Assembly: GCA_022036555.1 (NCBI GenBank)
Contig: CM039137.1
Span: 6,946,319 to 7,010,318 of the forward strand
DNA length: 64,000 bases
Reading direction: 5' to 3'
Source: Microstegium vimineum
Taxonomy: Eukaryota > Streptophyta > Magnoliopsida > Poales > Poaceae
This document shows positions 55,856 to 64,000 of the stretch, piece by piece (positions within the stretch are counted from its first letter, which is position 1; every line of letters begins with the position of its first letter). The notes below the pieces were generated by a model. That model made no database searches, was not told the origin of the DNA, and worked only from the letters and a program-made list of their open reading frames with translations. Made by a program: the position numbers and the translations under genes.

Positions 55856-57136
55856 TTAGAAGCGACGTAGTTGTTCGATGTTCCATGCGTTGGTGAGGAT
55901 CTCGCCCTCGTCGTTCTTCAGCTTGTAAGTCCCTGGCTTTAGCACCTCTGCCACGATGAAGGGTCCTTCCCAAGGTGGCGTCAGCTTGTGACGTCCCTTG
56001 TTGCTTTGTCGGCGGCGCAGTACGAGGTCGCCGACGTCGAGGTCCCTTTTGCGTATGTGCTTGTCGTGGTAGCGCCACAATGTCTGCTGGTACTTTGCTG
56101 ATTTGAAGAGGGCCACGTCCCGGGCTTCCTCGAGCTGGTCGAGGGAGTCCTCTCGGGCTGCTGTGTTGGCTTGCTCGTTGTAGGCCTTTAGTCAAGGGGA
56201 CCCATACTCGAGGTCAGTGGGGAGGACGACCTTGGACCCATAGACCAAGAAGAACGGAGAGAACCCTGTGGCTCGACTTGGCGTCGTTCTGAGGCCCCAT
56301 AGGATAGAGGGCAGCTCATCGACCCATCTCTTGCCGTGTTTGTTTAGCCGGTCGAAGATCCTTGGCTTGAGGCCCTGTAAAACCATACCGTTGGCGCGCT
56401 CAACCTAGCCGTTAGTTCGAGGGTGGGCGACTGCAGACCAGTTCACCCTGATGTGGTGGTGGTTACAGAAGTCCAGGAACTTTTGGCCGGTGAGTTGCGT
56501 GCCGTTGTCGGTGATGATGACATTGGGGACCCCGAAGCGGTGGATGATGTCGGTGAAGAATAGCACGACTTGTCGAGATTGAATTTTGGCGATGGGTCGA
56601 GCCTCGATCCATTTCGAGAACTTGTCTACGACCACGAGGAGGTGGGTGTGGCCACCTTTTGTTCTCTTCAGGGGGCCGACCATGTTGAGCCCCCATACTG
56701 CGAATGGCCAAGTTATAGGTATCATCTGAAAAGCTTGGGCGGGTAGGTGGGTCTGCCTGGCGTAGAATTGGCATCCCTTGCAAGATCGAACAAGTTTGGT
56801 AGCATCGGTGACGGCTGTCGGCCAGTAGAAGCCTTGTCGAAAGGCGCTTCCTACCAGCGTTCTTGGCGTCACGTGGTGGCCGCATGCCCCCGAGTGTAGG
56901 TCCTTCAGTAGTGCCCTCCCCTCCTCGAGGGTGAGGCAACGTTGAAGTACACCGGAAGGGCTGCGTCGATACAGCTCGCGGCCATCCCCATACAAGACGT
57001 AGGTTCTGGCGCGCCGGGCTATGCGTCGGGCTTCGGTGCGGTCTTCTGGGAGCTCGCCCCGTATTAGATACTCGAGGTAGGGTGAGCGCCAATCCGTCGA
57101 GGGGGTGGGTGTTGAGGCCGTTTCGTCGATCTCCAT
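55856..57136 (-). pseudogene. Gypsy integrase, interrupted by stops
   Basis: From right to left: an N-terminal zinc-binding region (HSGACGHHVTPRTL ... CKGCQFYARQ), the catalytic core with MVGPLKRTKGG, VVDKFSKWIEA and IITDNGTQLTGQKF, and a stop (TAG) after HPRTNG at 56405. The frame then continues as RIFDRLNKHGKRWVDELPSI and FLVYGSKVVLPTDLEYGSP to a second stop near 56192. Last comes the C-terminal domain DVGDLVLRRRQSNKGRHKL ... GPFIVAEVL...YKLKNDEG. The core D and D are present and the third acidic residue falls by the stop. It is inactive as written. Confidence 0.9.
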
Positions 57137-57913
57137 GACTTCTTCCCCGTTCGATGGGGGATCAGTCGGGGGAGGTGGGTCGGCCCCTTGCTCGAGGGCA
57201 GGAGCCCCCGAGCCTAGGTCGACGGACGGCTTGTGAAGGTCCCTCGAAAAGACGTCGGGAGGGACTGTACCTCGAGTGGACGCGATTTTGGCCAGCTCGT
57301 CAGCAGCTTCGTTGTACCGGCGGGCGATGTGGTTGAACTCGAGGCCGTAAAATTTGTCCTCGAGCCCTCAGACCTCCTTGCAGTAGGCTTCCATCTTGGG
57401 GTCGTGGCAGCTCGAATCTTTCATCACTTGGTCGATTACCAACTGCGAGTCCCCCCGAACGTCGAGGCGTCAGACCCCGAGCTCGATGGCGATGCGCAGA
57501 CCGTTGACGAGGGCCTCGTACTCGGCTACGTTGTTGGAGGCGGGGAAGTGGAGGCGGATGACGTAGCGCATGTGGACCCCTGAGGGTGATATGAACAGCA
57601 ATCCGGCGCCTGCCCCCGTCTTCATCAACGATCCGTCGAAGTACATGGTCCAGAGCTCGGTCTGAACTTGCGCCGGGGGTAGTTGGGTGTCGGTCCATTC
57701 TGCAATGAAATCTGCCAATACCTGAGACTTGATGGCCTTCCGAGGGGCGTAGGAGAGGGTTTCCCCCATGAGCTCGACCGACCACTTGGCGATTCTTCCA
57801 GACGCCTCCCGGTTCTGGATTATCTCCCCGAGGGGGAAAGATGAGACCACAGTAACCTGGTGGCCCAGGAAATAGTGTTGGAGCTTGCGCCGGGTGAGGA
57901 CAATGGCATACAA
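57137..57913 (-). pseudogene. Gypsy RNase H and tether, decayed
   Basis: RNase H text is clear: WTMYFDGSLMKTGAGAGLLF (first acidic residue), NNVAEYEALVNGLRIA (E) and, after a stop near 57471, RLDVRGDSQLVIDQV (D). Further stops occur near 57368, and beyond them a tether reading FNHIARRYNEAADELAKIAS follows. A one-base shift at about 57915-57945 separates this from RT. Confidence 0.85.
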
Positions 57914-59079
57914 TAGCTTCTGGATGTGGGGGTACTCGTCTTAGTCTCGAAGAGTACCTCGCTCACGAAGTGGACAAGCCTCTGAACCGGCAGGGCATGT
58001 CCTTCTTCTGCCCTCTCGACTGCTATGGCAGCGCTGACTACCTGGGTAGTTGCTGCGGCATAGAGCAAGGGGGGCTCGGCTGGGCCTGGGGGCACCAAGA
58101 TAGGTGGAGAGGTGAGCAAGGCTTTGAGCTTGGAGAGCGACTCCTCGGCCTCGACGGTCCATGCGAAGTGTTCTGTTTTCCTAAGGAGGCGATAAAGGGG
58201 GAGGGCTTTTTCCCCGAGCCGTGAGATGAACCGGCTGAGGGCAGCGAGGCACCCTGTGACCCTTTGTACGCCCTTAAGATCCTTGATCGGGCCCATCCTG
58301 GTGATTGCGGTTACCTTCTTAGGGTTGGCCTCGATCCCGCGTTGGGAAACTATGTACCCTAGGAGCATGCCTCGAGGAACCCCGAAGACACACTTCTCTG
58401 GGTTCAGCTTTATGTGATTTGCCCTGAGGCACCCAAACGCGATCTCAAGGTCCCCGACCAGGCTCTCGACTGTTTTGGATTTGACCACGATGTCATCGAC
58501 GTAGACCTCGACGGTCGGCCCTATGTGTTTCCTAAAGACACGGAGCATGCATCGCTGATATGTGGCCCCGGCGTTTCGCAAACCGAAGGGCATAGTGAGG
58601 TAGCAAAACATGCCAAAGGGGGTGATGAAGGAAGTCGCGGGCTGATCGGACTCCTTCATCTTTATTTGGTGATAGCCAGAATACGCATCAAGGAAGCAGA
58701 GAGTTTCACATCCCGCAGTGGAATCTATTATTTGATCGATATGTGGTAATGGAAAAGGAACCTTGGGACATGTTTTATTTAAACTAGTGTAGTCTACGCA
58801 CATCCTATCCTTTCCATTCTTTTTCTTGACAAGTACGGGATTTGCTAACCACTCGGGATGATGTACCTCCTTGATGAATCCGACCTTCAAAAGCTTGTCA
58901 CCCTCCTCCCCGATGATTCTGCGCTTCTCCTCGTCGAAGCGGCGCAGCCGTTGCTTCACCGGTTTGGATCCGGCCCGGATGTCCAAGGAGTGCTCGGCGA
59001 CATCCCTCGGAATGCCCGGCATATCCAAGGGACCCCACGCAAATACGTCAGCGTTCGCGCGGAGAAAGTCGACGAGCAC
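57914..59079 (-). CDS. Gypsy reverse transcriptase
   Basis: A long open frame with the full RT order: FIKEVHHPEWLANPVLVKKK, CVDYTSLNKTCPKVPFPLP, FLDAYSGYHQI, TPFGMFCYLTMPFGLRNAGA and catalytic YVDDIVVKS. These are followed by LNPEKCVFGV, GIEANPKKV and the connection HFAWTVEAEESLSKLK. The catalytic aspartates are intact. It is joined to protease upstream by a single in-frame TAG (59086-59088), and the first codon of the open part is not ATG, so it was part of a polyprotein. Confidence 0.95.
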
Positions 59080-59085
59080 GGTTTC

Positions 59086-60045
59086 CTATTTGGGCTCGAG
59101 GGTAGCGCTGATCGTCAGCGCCTTCCCATCCGCGTGGCCGAGGTCGAGCGAGATGGTCTTGGTGTCCTCTGCAGGCTTGAAGTTGCCGGTGTGTCGCTTG
59201 GGGTTGGGGATCTCCTTGGAGAAGTCGTCGAGGGCCGCGAGGATGGCTGACTCCTCGACCGCCTCGGCGTTTTCCACGCACTCGACGTCGCAGTCGTAAG
59301 CGTGCTCGTAGGAGGTGTCAACGGTGATGACTCCCTTGGGCCACGACATCTTTAACTTGAGGTAGGTGTAGTTCGGGACCGCCATAAACTTGGCGTATCC
59401 CGGTCGACCGATGATGGCGTGGTAGGTACCGTGGAATGCGACCACCTCAAAGGTCAGATCTTCCTTCCGGAAGTTTGAGGGGGTACCGAAGCAGACGGGT
59501 AGCTTGACGCGGCCGATCGGGAGTGCCTTCTTCCTTGGAACGATCCCGTGGAATCCCTCCGCGCTGGGCAGGAGCATGGTCCTTGGGATCCCTAGGAGGT
59601 CGAGGGTCTCGGCGTAGATGACGTTGAGGCTGCTTCCTCCATCCATGAGTACCTTGCAAAGGCGGGTGTTGAGTATGATTGGGTCAACGACGAGTGGGTA
59701 GACCCCTGCGTTGGGGACGTGCTCGGGATGGTCGTCCTGATCGAAGGTGATCGGCACGTGTGACCAGTTGAGGTATCGAGAACCTTGAGCTCGAACGGAG
59801 AAGACCTCTCGACGCTCACTCTTACGCTGATGCGTGCTGAGTCGGGTCGAGGGTCCCCCGAAGATCATGAAACAGTCGAGGATCTCGGGGAAGCCCCAGT
59901 TCTTGCCATCGCCCTCGTCCTGTGGGTCCTCTTTCTTGTCGTCTTTCTTGAGGCCGAGGGAGCAGAAGTGCTTCTTGAGCATGCGACAGTCCTCGAGGCT
60001 GTGGTTGGCCGGTCCCTTATGATAGGGGCAGGGCTCTTTCAGCAT
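59086..60045 (-). CDS. Gypsy capsid-end and aspartic protease region
   Basis: A 319-residue frame beginning MLKEPCPYHKGPANHSLEDC, a CCHC-like knuckle (C6, H9, H15, C20 spacing is unusual). The protease follows, with the active-site region VLMDGGSSLNVIYAETL and flap/second half VVAFHGTYHAIIGRPGY. Here DGG stands where DTG is usual. This DGGSS form is common in grass Tat elements. The frame ends at TAG 59086-59088, directly before RT. Confidence 0.88.
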   Translation of the reverse strand: MLKEPCPYHKGPANHSLEDCRMLKKHFCSLGLKKDDKKEDPQDEGDGKNWGFPEILDCFMIFGGPSTRLSTHQRKSERREVFSVRAQGSRYLNWSHVPITFDQDDHPEHVPNAGVYPLVVDPIILNTRLCKVLMDGGSSLNVIYAETLDLLGIPRTMLLPSAEGFHGIVPRKKALPIGRVKLPVCFGTPSNFRKEDLTFEVVAFHGTYHAIIGRPGYAKFMAVPNYTYLKLKMSWPKGVITVDTSYEHAYDCDVECVENAEAVEESAILAALDDFSKEIPNPKRHTGNFKPAEDTKTISLDLGHADGKALTISATLEPK

Positions 60046-60719
60046 TTTGTCGAAGACGCCCCCCTCGAGAGGGGGACCTCGAGGCTTCTTCTTGTCTGTC
60101 GCTGCGATAAGATCGTAGGGTTCGACGTCGCATCAACCCGACTGGTTCTTCTTCTTCTTGTTGTTGTTATTGTTCTTCTCGGGCCCATCATTCGAGCCCC
60201 CGGGCTCGTCCGCCTTGGCCTTCCCCTTGCTCGGGGATGCATAGAAGAACGCGCCGACAGCTTCCTCGTCGACTGCATAGTTGGCTACGATGTCCATAAG
60301 CTCGTTGGCGGTCTTGGGGGTGTTCCGCCCCAGTTCCCGCACCAGCTCCTTGCAGGTCGTCCCGGCGACGAACGCCGTGATGACGTCATGGTCGGAGATG
60401 TGGGTGAGCTCAGTATGTTGCTTGGAGAACCGTCAGGTGAAGTCGCGAAGGGTTTCTCCTGGCTTCTAGTTGCAGCTGCGGAGGTCTTAGGAGTTTCCTG
60501 GCCGCACATAGGTGCCCTTGAAGTTCCCTTCGAAGATCCTGACCAGGTCGGGCCAGCCATGGATCAAGTCCGGGGGGAGCTCCTCGAGCCACCTTCGAGC
60601 GGTGTCGGAGAGGAAGAGCGGGAGTTGCCGAATGATGACGTGGTCGCTGTCGGCTCCTCCTAGCTGACATGCCAGCGTGAAATCAGCAAGCCAGAGCTCC
60701 GGCTTGGTTTCGCCGTTGT
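60046..60719 (-). pseudogene. Gypsy gag, truncated by copia insertion and with stops
   Basis: On the minus strand the gag reads ETKPELWLADFTLACQLGG, RQLPLFLSDTARRWLEELP, GWPDLVRIFEGNFKGTYVRP and GETLRDF...RFSKQ. It continues ITAFVAGTTCKELVRELG and a lysine/asparagine-rich linker. In-frame stops sit near 60493, 60475 and 60436, and another near 60133. The N-terminal part of gag is cut off at the copia LTR (about 60720). Confidence 0.85.
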
Positions 60720-62397
60720 TGTAGAATCATGGACCCTTGTGTTTAGGCGATTAACGACAATACTAGATCACTATGACTAACGTGTGTTTTGTAGAGACAA
60801 AGTCATATATGTTAGGTCATGAGTGATATATTTTGAATGGGCTTAATTGACATTCATGCCCCCAAGATGGAAATCGCTTCGGTTGCAAAGGATGGAGATA
60901 CTCGACGAAGACTAGGCTAGTTCTTAGTGCCATAAGGTTGAGAAGGGCACTAAGTATAGCTAGGTGTTTTGTTTTTCCTTTGACCGTACTATAAAGAGGG
61001 GTATGAGGTTAGTAGCTTGACCTAGGAGAGTTTAGGAAAGTGGGTATATGCACACTTGTCACAACCAGTCCTAGAGACCTTGCTTTCAGCCTTTGATAAA
61101 CCCTAGAAGTGGTAGGAGAAAAATCCCTTGAGAAACCTTAGCGAAAACGGTTGATAGAGAGGGAGAAAAAAGGCTCCGGACCACTCTGCTAAGTAGGCAC
61201 CGGACCAAGGAGAGTAGTCTGGTGGTCCCTGACTTAGGCAGTTTTTCAGCTCGAGGAGCTCCGGACCACCTGTCTGGAAAGCACCGGACCATAGGAGAGT
61301 GGTCCGGTGGCTTGGTTCAGAGAGTCAGAAGGCTCCGGACTAGTCCGACGATGTGTCCGACAGCTAGTCCGACGCCTCAAGACAGGGAGTTTGGTCTATG
61401 CAGAGAGCACCCTGGCTCCGGACCAGAGCGTCGGACCAGGGCACCGGACCAAGGAGAGTTGTCCGGTGGTGTGTAAAAGAGAGATAAGTTTTCACTCAGA
61501 GAGCACCGAGGCTCCGGACCAGAGCGTCGGACCAGTGCGTCGGACCAAGCAGAGTAGTCCGACGGTGCCTGAGTTTGAAACGTGAGTGAGCTCCGGACCA
61601 GTGTGCATGGTCCGGTGGTGTGAGCTCCGGACTAGTCCGGTGGCTACGCAGAAAGAAGAAAAAGTAAAAAACGGCTAGTTTTGGAGGTGGGGACTATTTA
61701 TAGTTGCCTCCTTGGACCTTAGAAGATAGCTTGGCTATTGTTTCAGCTAGTGACACCTTGAGAAATCTTTTGGAGAGCCAAGAGTCTAGTGAGGGAGAGA
61801 TTAGAGAGAATTCATCTTGTTCTTCCCTCCTAGAGTGATTAGGAGTGACTTGTGTGCATCCATCCACCTTCCTAGTCTTGAGAGGGTCAAGTGAAGGTCT
61901 TGTGCTTGTTACTCTTGGTGTTCGACAGCACCTAGACGGTTTGGTGGTGTTCGGAGGAAGTGACCGCCGGGAGATTGTTGGCGGCTCTTCTCCAAGCTCT
62001 TGTGATCGGTTGTGGGCGATTCACCGAGCCGGAGTGGAGAAGAATCAGCCCGTAGAGAGCACTCTACCCTTGCGCGGGTAGAGGGGGAGCAATACCTTGC
62101 GAGGTGCTCCAACGAGGACTAGGGGGGGGTGTCGACACCTCGATACCTCGGGAAAAAATCGCTGCGTTCATGAGATTCTCTTTTCCCTAGCTCTTTACTT
62201 TTCCGTCTTGTTTTTACATTTCCTTCTAGAATTGCTTAGGTTGCCTTTAATTCCCATGAATTGCTACCGCTTTCTAGTTAAGAACACACGGACGGTAGGC
62301 ACTAGGGGGTGATTGGCATTTGATAGGTTTTTATATTTGCTTTAGAAATTAAAAAGAAGCCCAATTCACCCCCCCTCTTGGGCATCTTGATCCTTTC
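60720..62397 (+). repeat. 5' LTR of the second copia element, about 1.68 kb
   Basis: It starts about TGTAGAATCATGGACCC (60720) and ends GATCCTTTCA at 62397, just before the primer-binding site. The section 61168-61640 is packed with CTCCGGACC / CACCGGACC / GTCCGGTGG / GTCCGACGG motifs, like the first copia LTR. Its exact left end is uncertain by a few bases because the downstream LTR and target duplication are outside the window. Frames at 61086-62112 are LTR by-products. Confidence 0.75.
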
Positions 62398-62400
62398 AAT

Positions 62401-62412
62401 TGGTATCAAAGC
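62401..62412 (+). other. Primer-binding site (initiator Met tRNA type)
   Basis: TGGTATCAAAGC lies 3 bases after the LTR end. It matches, with one change, the TGGTATCAGAGC complement of plant initiator methionine tRNA used by copia elements. It marks the direction and start of the internal region. Confidence 0.85.
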
Positions 62413-62450
62413 AAGGTTGCTCCAAATTAGGCTTCACCACCTAGAGCAAG

Positions 62451-64000
62451 ATGTCCCATGGGGATGGACCGCCACCCATGTTCGATGGGGATGACTTTCC
62501 GTATTGGAAAGTGCGGATGGAGGCCTACCTTGAGGCCGTGGATGTCGGCGTTCACAAAGCCGCCACCCAAGGTGGATCGGTGTTCGCCGAGGACCCTTAC
62601 TTTGAGAAGAACAATGCCAAGGCAAAGAATATTCTTTTCCGTGGCATTTGCAAGGATGTGTTCAACCGTGTGCGGAATTGCAAAACCGCGCATGAGATTT
62701 GGACAAACATTTGTGCTCTTCACGAGGGCACTAAATGTGAAAGAGAAGAGCGCTATCACCTTATCATTGCTAAGTTAAATGTTTTCACCATGCTATCTCA
62801 TGAAAATGCTAATGAAATGTATTCTCGCTTGAATGTGCTTGTAGAAGAGTTGAATGGCCTTGGACTCTCTCAAATGACACCGGCCGATGTAGTGCGCAAG
62901 ATACTTTGTGTCCTTCCAATAGACAAGTATAGCCACATCGTCACGGTTCTTCATCAAGGCGATCTCTCCGCAACTACACCAACACAAGTGTTGGGCAAGA
63001 TCAATGCTCATGAGATGTACATGAAGATCAATGATGGAACTTCATCATCTTCCAAGAAGAAGGAGAAGGAAGAAAAGAAGGACTTAGCTCTCAAGGCATC
63101 TTCCAAGGAGAAGTGCAAGATTCAATATGTTGTTGAGAGCACAAGTGATGATGATGATGAAGACAACATCGCTCTCATGGTGAAGAAGACCGCCAAGATG
63201 TTGAAGAGGCTAAACAAGAATGGAGTCAAATTTGACTCAAAGAAGAAGAAATTCTTCACAAGCTCTTCAAGGAAGCCAATCTCCCAAATGAAGTGCTACA
63301 ATTGCGGCACCATTGGTCATCTAGCCCATGCATGTCCCGAAGAGAAGAAAGACAAGTTCAAGAACAACAAGTTCAAGAACTTCAAGAAGAACAGGGGCGG
63401 CAATGATGACTCAAGTGATGACAACAAAAAGCAAGACAAGCCATACAAGAAGAAGAAGAACTTCAACTTCCACAAGAAGAAGAAGGATGGCAAGGCTTAC
63501 ATTGTGGGTGATTGGCTCACCGACATTGATGATTCAAGAGACTCCTCCGATGATGAGAGTGAAGAAGAGAAGGTGGCCACTTTGGTGATTGGTTCTTCGA
63601 TTCCACCGCCACCTCCTCCTTCATCGACGGGCTCATCCTCTACACACCTATGCCTTATGGCTAAAGGTGACAAGAAGGTACAAAAAGAGGATGATGGTGA
63701 TGACCTCTCTAGTGATGATAGTGATGATGAAGAAGCACCTTCCTATGATGAACTAATTAAAATTTGCAACAAATATGCTAGCATCATAAGGAAGTACAAG
63801 AGTAAAAATGACAAACTTCTTGAAATTAAGGAAAACTTGCATGATAAGCTTGATAACTTGTCTAGTGCTAATGATGATTTGAAGCTTGAGATTAACTCTC
63901 TCACATCTAGCACTAGGGAGCTCAAAGCCTCTCTTAAGCAAGCCAATGAGAAACATGATAAGCTTGAGAGGTCATCCCAAGAGCTCCTCACAAGGTTTGA
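62451..64000 (+). CDS. Copia gag polyprotein, open to window edge
   Basis: ATG at 62451 (39 bases after the primer-binding site) opens a frame with no stop for at least 516 codons. The N-terminus has the gag signature FDGDDFPYWKVRMEAYL. A capsid part follows (HEIWTNICALHEGTKCERE, LNVLVEELNGLGLS, LHQGDLSATTPTQVLGKI), then a lysine/serine-rich region. The zinc knuckle CYNCGTIGHLAHAC (CX2CX4HX4C) is at residue about 282. After it comes a lysine-rich stretch, proline-rich and acidic parts, and a long coiled coil (ELIKICNKYASIIRKYKSKN onward). The long coiled-coil extension beyond the knuckle is typical of SIRE/Maximus gag. Protease and pol lie outside the window. Confidence 0.93.
   Translation, partial: MSHGDGPPPMFDGDDFPYWKVRMEAYLEAVDVGVHKAATQGGSVFAEDPYFEKNNAKAKNILFRGICKDVFNRVRNCKTAHEIWTNICALHEGTKCEREERYHLIIAKLNVFTMLSHENANEMYSRLNVLVEELNGLGLSQMTPADVVRKILCVLPIDKYSHIVTVLHQGDLSATTPTQVLGKINAHEMYMKINDGTSSSSKKKEKEEKKDLALKASSKEKCKIQYVVESTSDDDDEDNIALMVKKTAKMLKRLNKNGVKFDSKKKKFFTSSSRKPISQMKCYNCGTIGHLAHACPEEKKDKFKNNKFKNFKKNRGGNDDSSDDNKKQDKPYKKKKNFNFHKKKKDGKAYIVGDWLTDIDDSRDSSDDESEEEKVATLVIGSSIPPPPPPSSTGSSSTHLCLMAKGDKKVQKEDDGDDLSSDDSDDEEAPSYDELIKICNKYASIIRKYKSKNDKLLEIKENLHDKLDNLSSANDDLKLEINSLTSSTRELKASLKQANEKHDKLERSSQELLTRF

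Larger units (their letters stand above)
47454..60719 (-). mobile_element. Ty3/gypsy Tat-lineage retrotransposon (Grande/RIRE2-like), partial
   Basis: The element reads on the minus strand. In the window it runs gag (decayed), protease, RT, RNase H, integrase, an antisense spliced gene, a 104-bp tandem array, polypurine tract and 3' LTR. A non-pol ORF in antisense orientation between integrase and the 3' LTR, with its 'putative gypsy type transposon' protein family (Transposase_28), is a known hallmark of some grass Tat elements such as Grande. The gag start and 5' LTR are beyond the copia insertion at 60720 and outside the window. Stops and shifts throughout make it non-autonomous. Confidence 0.88.
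60720..64000 (+). mobile_element. Second Ty1/copia element (SIRE/Maximus-like), 5' half only
   Basis: The LTR, primer-binding site and open gag occur in the expected order on the plus strand. The element is inserted in the gypsy gag and runs off the right edge. It is the youngest-looking element here, since gag has no stop or shift over 1.55 kb. Confidence 0.88.

Noticed and set aside
59640..59680. DGG instead of DTG in the gypsy protease as a novel active site
   Set aside because: The DGGSS form is widespread among grass Tat-lineage gypsy elements, so it is not a loss or novelty specific to this copy.

Overview
The window is nuclear DNA from a grass (Poaceae), probably a panicoid species. 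The evidence is spliced plant genes with GT-AG introns, a TMEM-bearing LysM receptor kinase and an Aux/IAA gene, Stowaway-type MITEs, SINEs, Helitron-like ends, and long nested copia, gypsy and hAT elements of grass type. It contains one 100-N assembly gap (43257-43356). There are also several one-base frame breaks at homopolymers, which look like uncorrected long-read errors at least in part.

The left half (1-36.9 kb) is gene-bearing and interspersed with small repeats. A LysM receptor-like kinase (LYK3 type, 11 exons, minus strand, 3404-8980) carries a solo LTR with a 5-bp target duplication and a 94-bp Stowaway-type MITE in one intron, plus an apparent one-base frameshift in exon 1. A single-exon, probably grass-specific B3-like protein lies at 19486-20346. 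An Aux/IAA gene of the IAA26/IAA18 kind (25672-27061) keeps domains I and II but has frame breaks and no domains III/IV. An intact single-exon SpoU/TrmH-type (SPOUT) rRNA 2'-O-methyltransferase, MRM1-like and probably organellar, is at 27662-29332 on the minus strand. A degraded, internally deleted eEF2 retro-pseudogene is at 30685-31242. Between them lie a tRNA-derived SINE with a perfect 10-bp target duplication, a 140-bp-arm inverted repeat, MITEs and AT-rich intergenic DNA.

The right half (36.9-64 kb) is a transposon nest. A hAT element (36992-46912, with 8-bp duplication ATCACTAG on both sides) keeps only N-terminal exons of a ZMYM1/TTF-type transposase. A copia element (37979-46525, minus) is inserted just upstream of that transposase start. 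The copia element has lost most of its 5' coding half, and its pol is interrupted by exons and introns of a class XI myosin in antisense orientation. That segment appears twice because of the assembly gap.

From 47454 to beyond the right edge is a large Tat-lineage gypsy element (minus). It has a 3' LTR, a 104-bp tandem-repeat array, a TATA box, a spliced antisense gene (51055-55289, plus strand), decayed integrase, RNase H, RT, protease and gag. A second copia element (plus, from about 60720) is inserted in the gypsy gag. It has a complete 5' LTR, a primer-binding site and an open gag with a zinc knuckle that runs off the window. The LTRs of both copia elements are packed with TCCGGA-type palindromes.

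The genes do not form an operon or pathway. The most informative content is the nested insertion history, the captured or decayed gene fragments, and the antisense gene inside the gypsy element.
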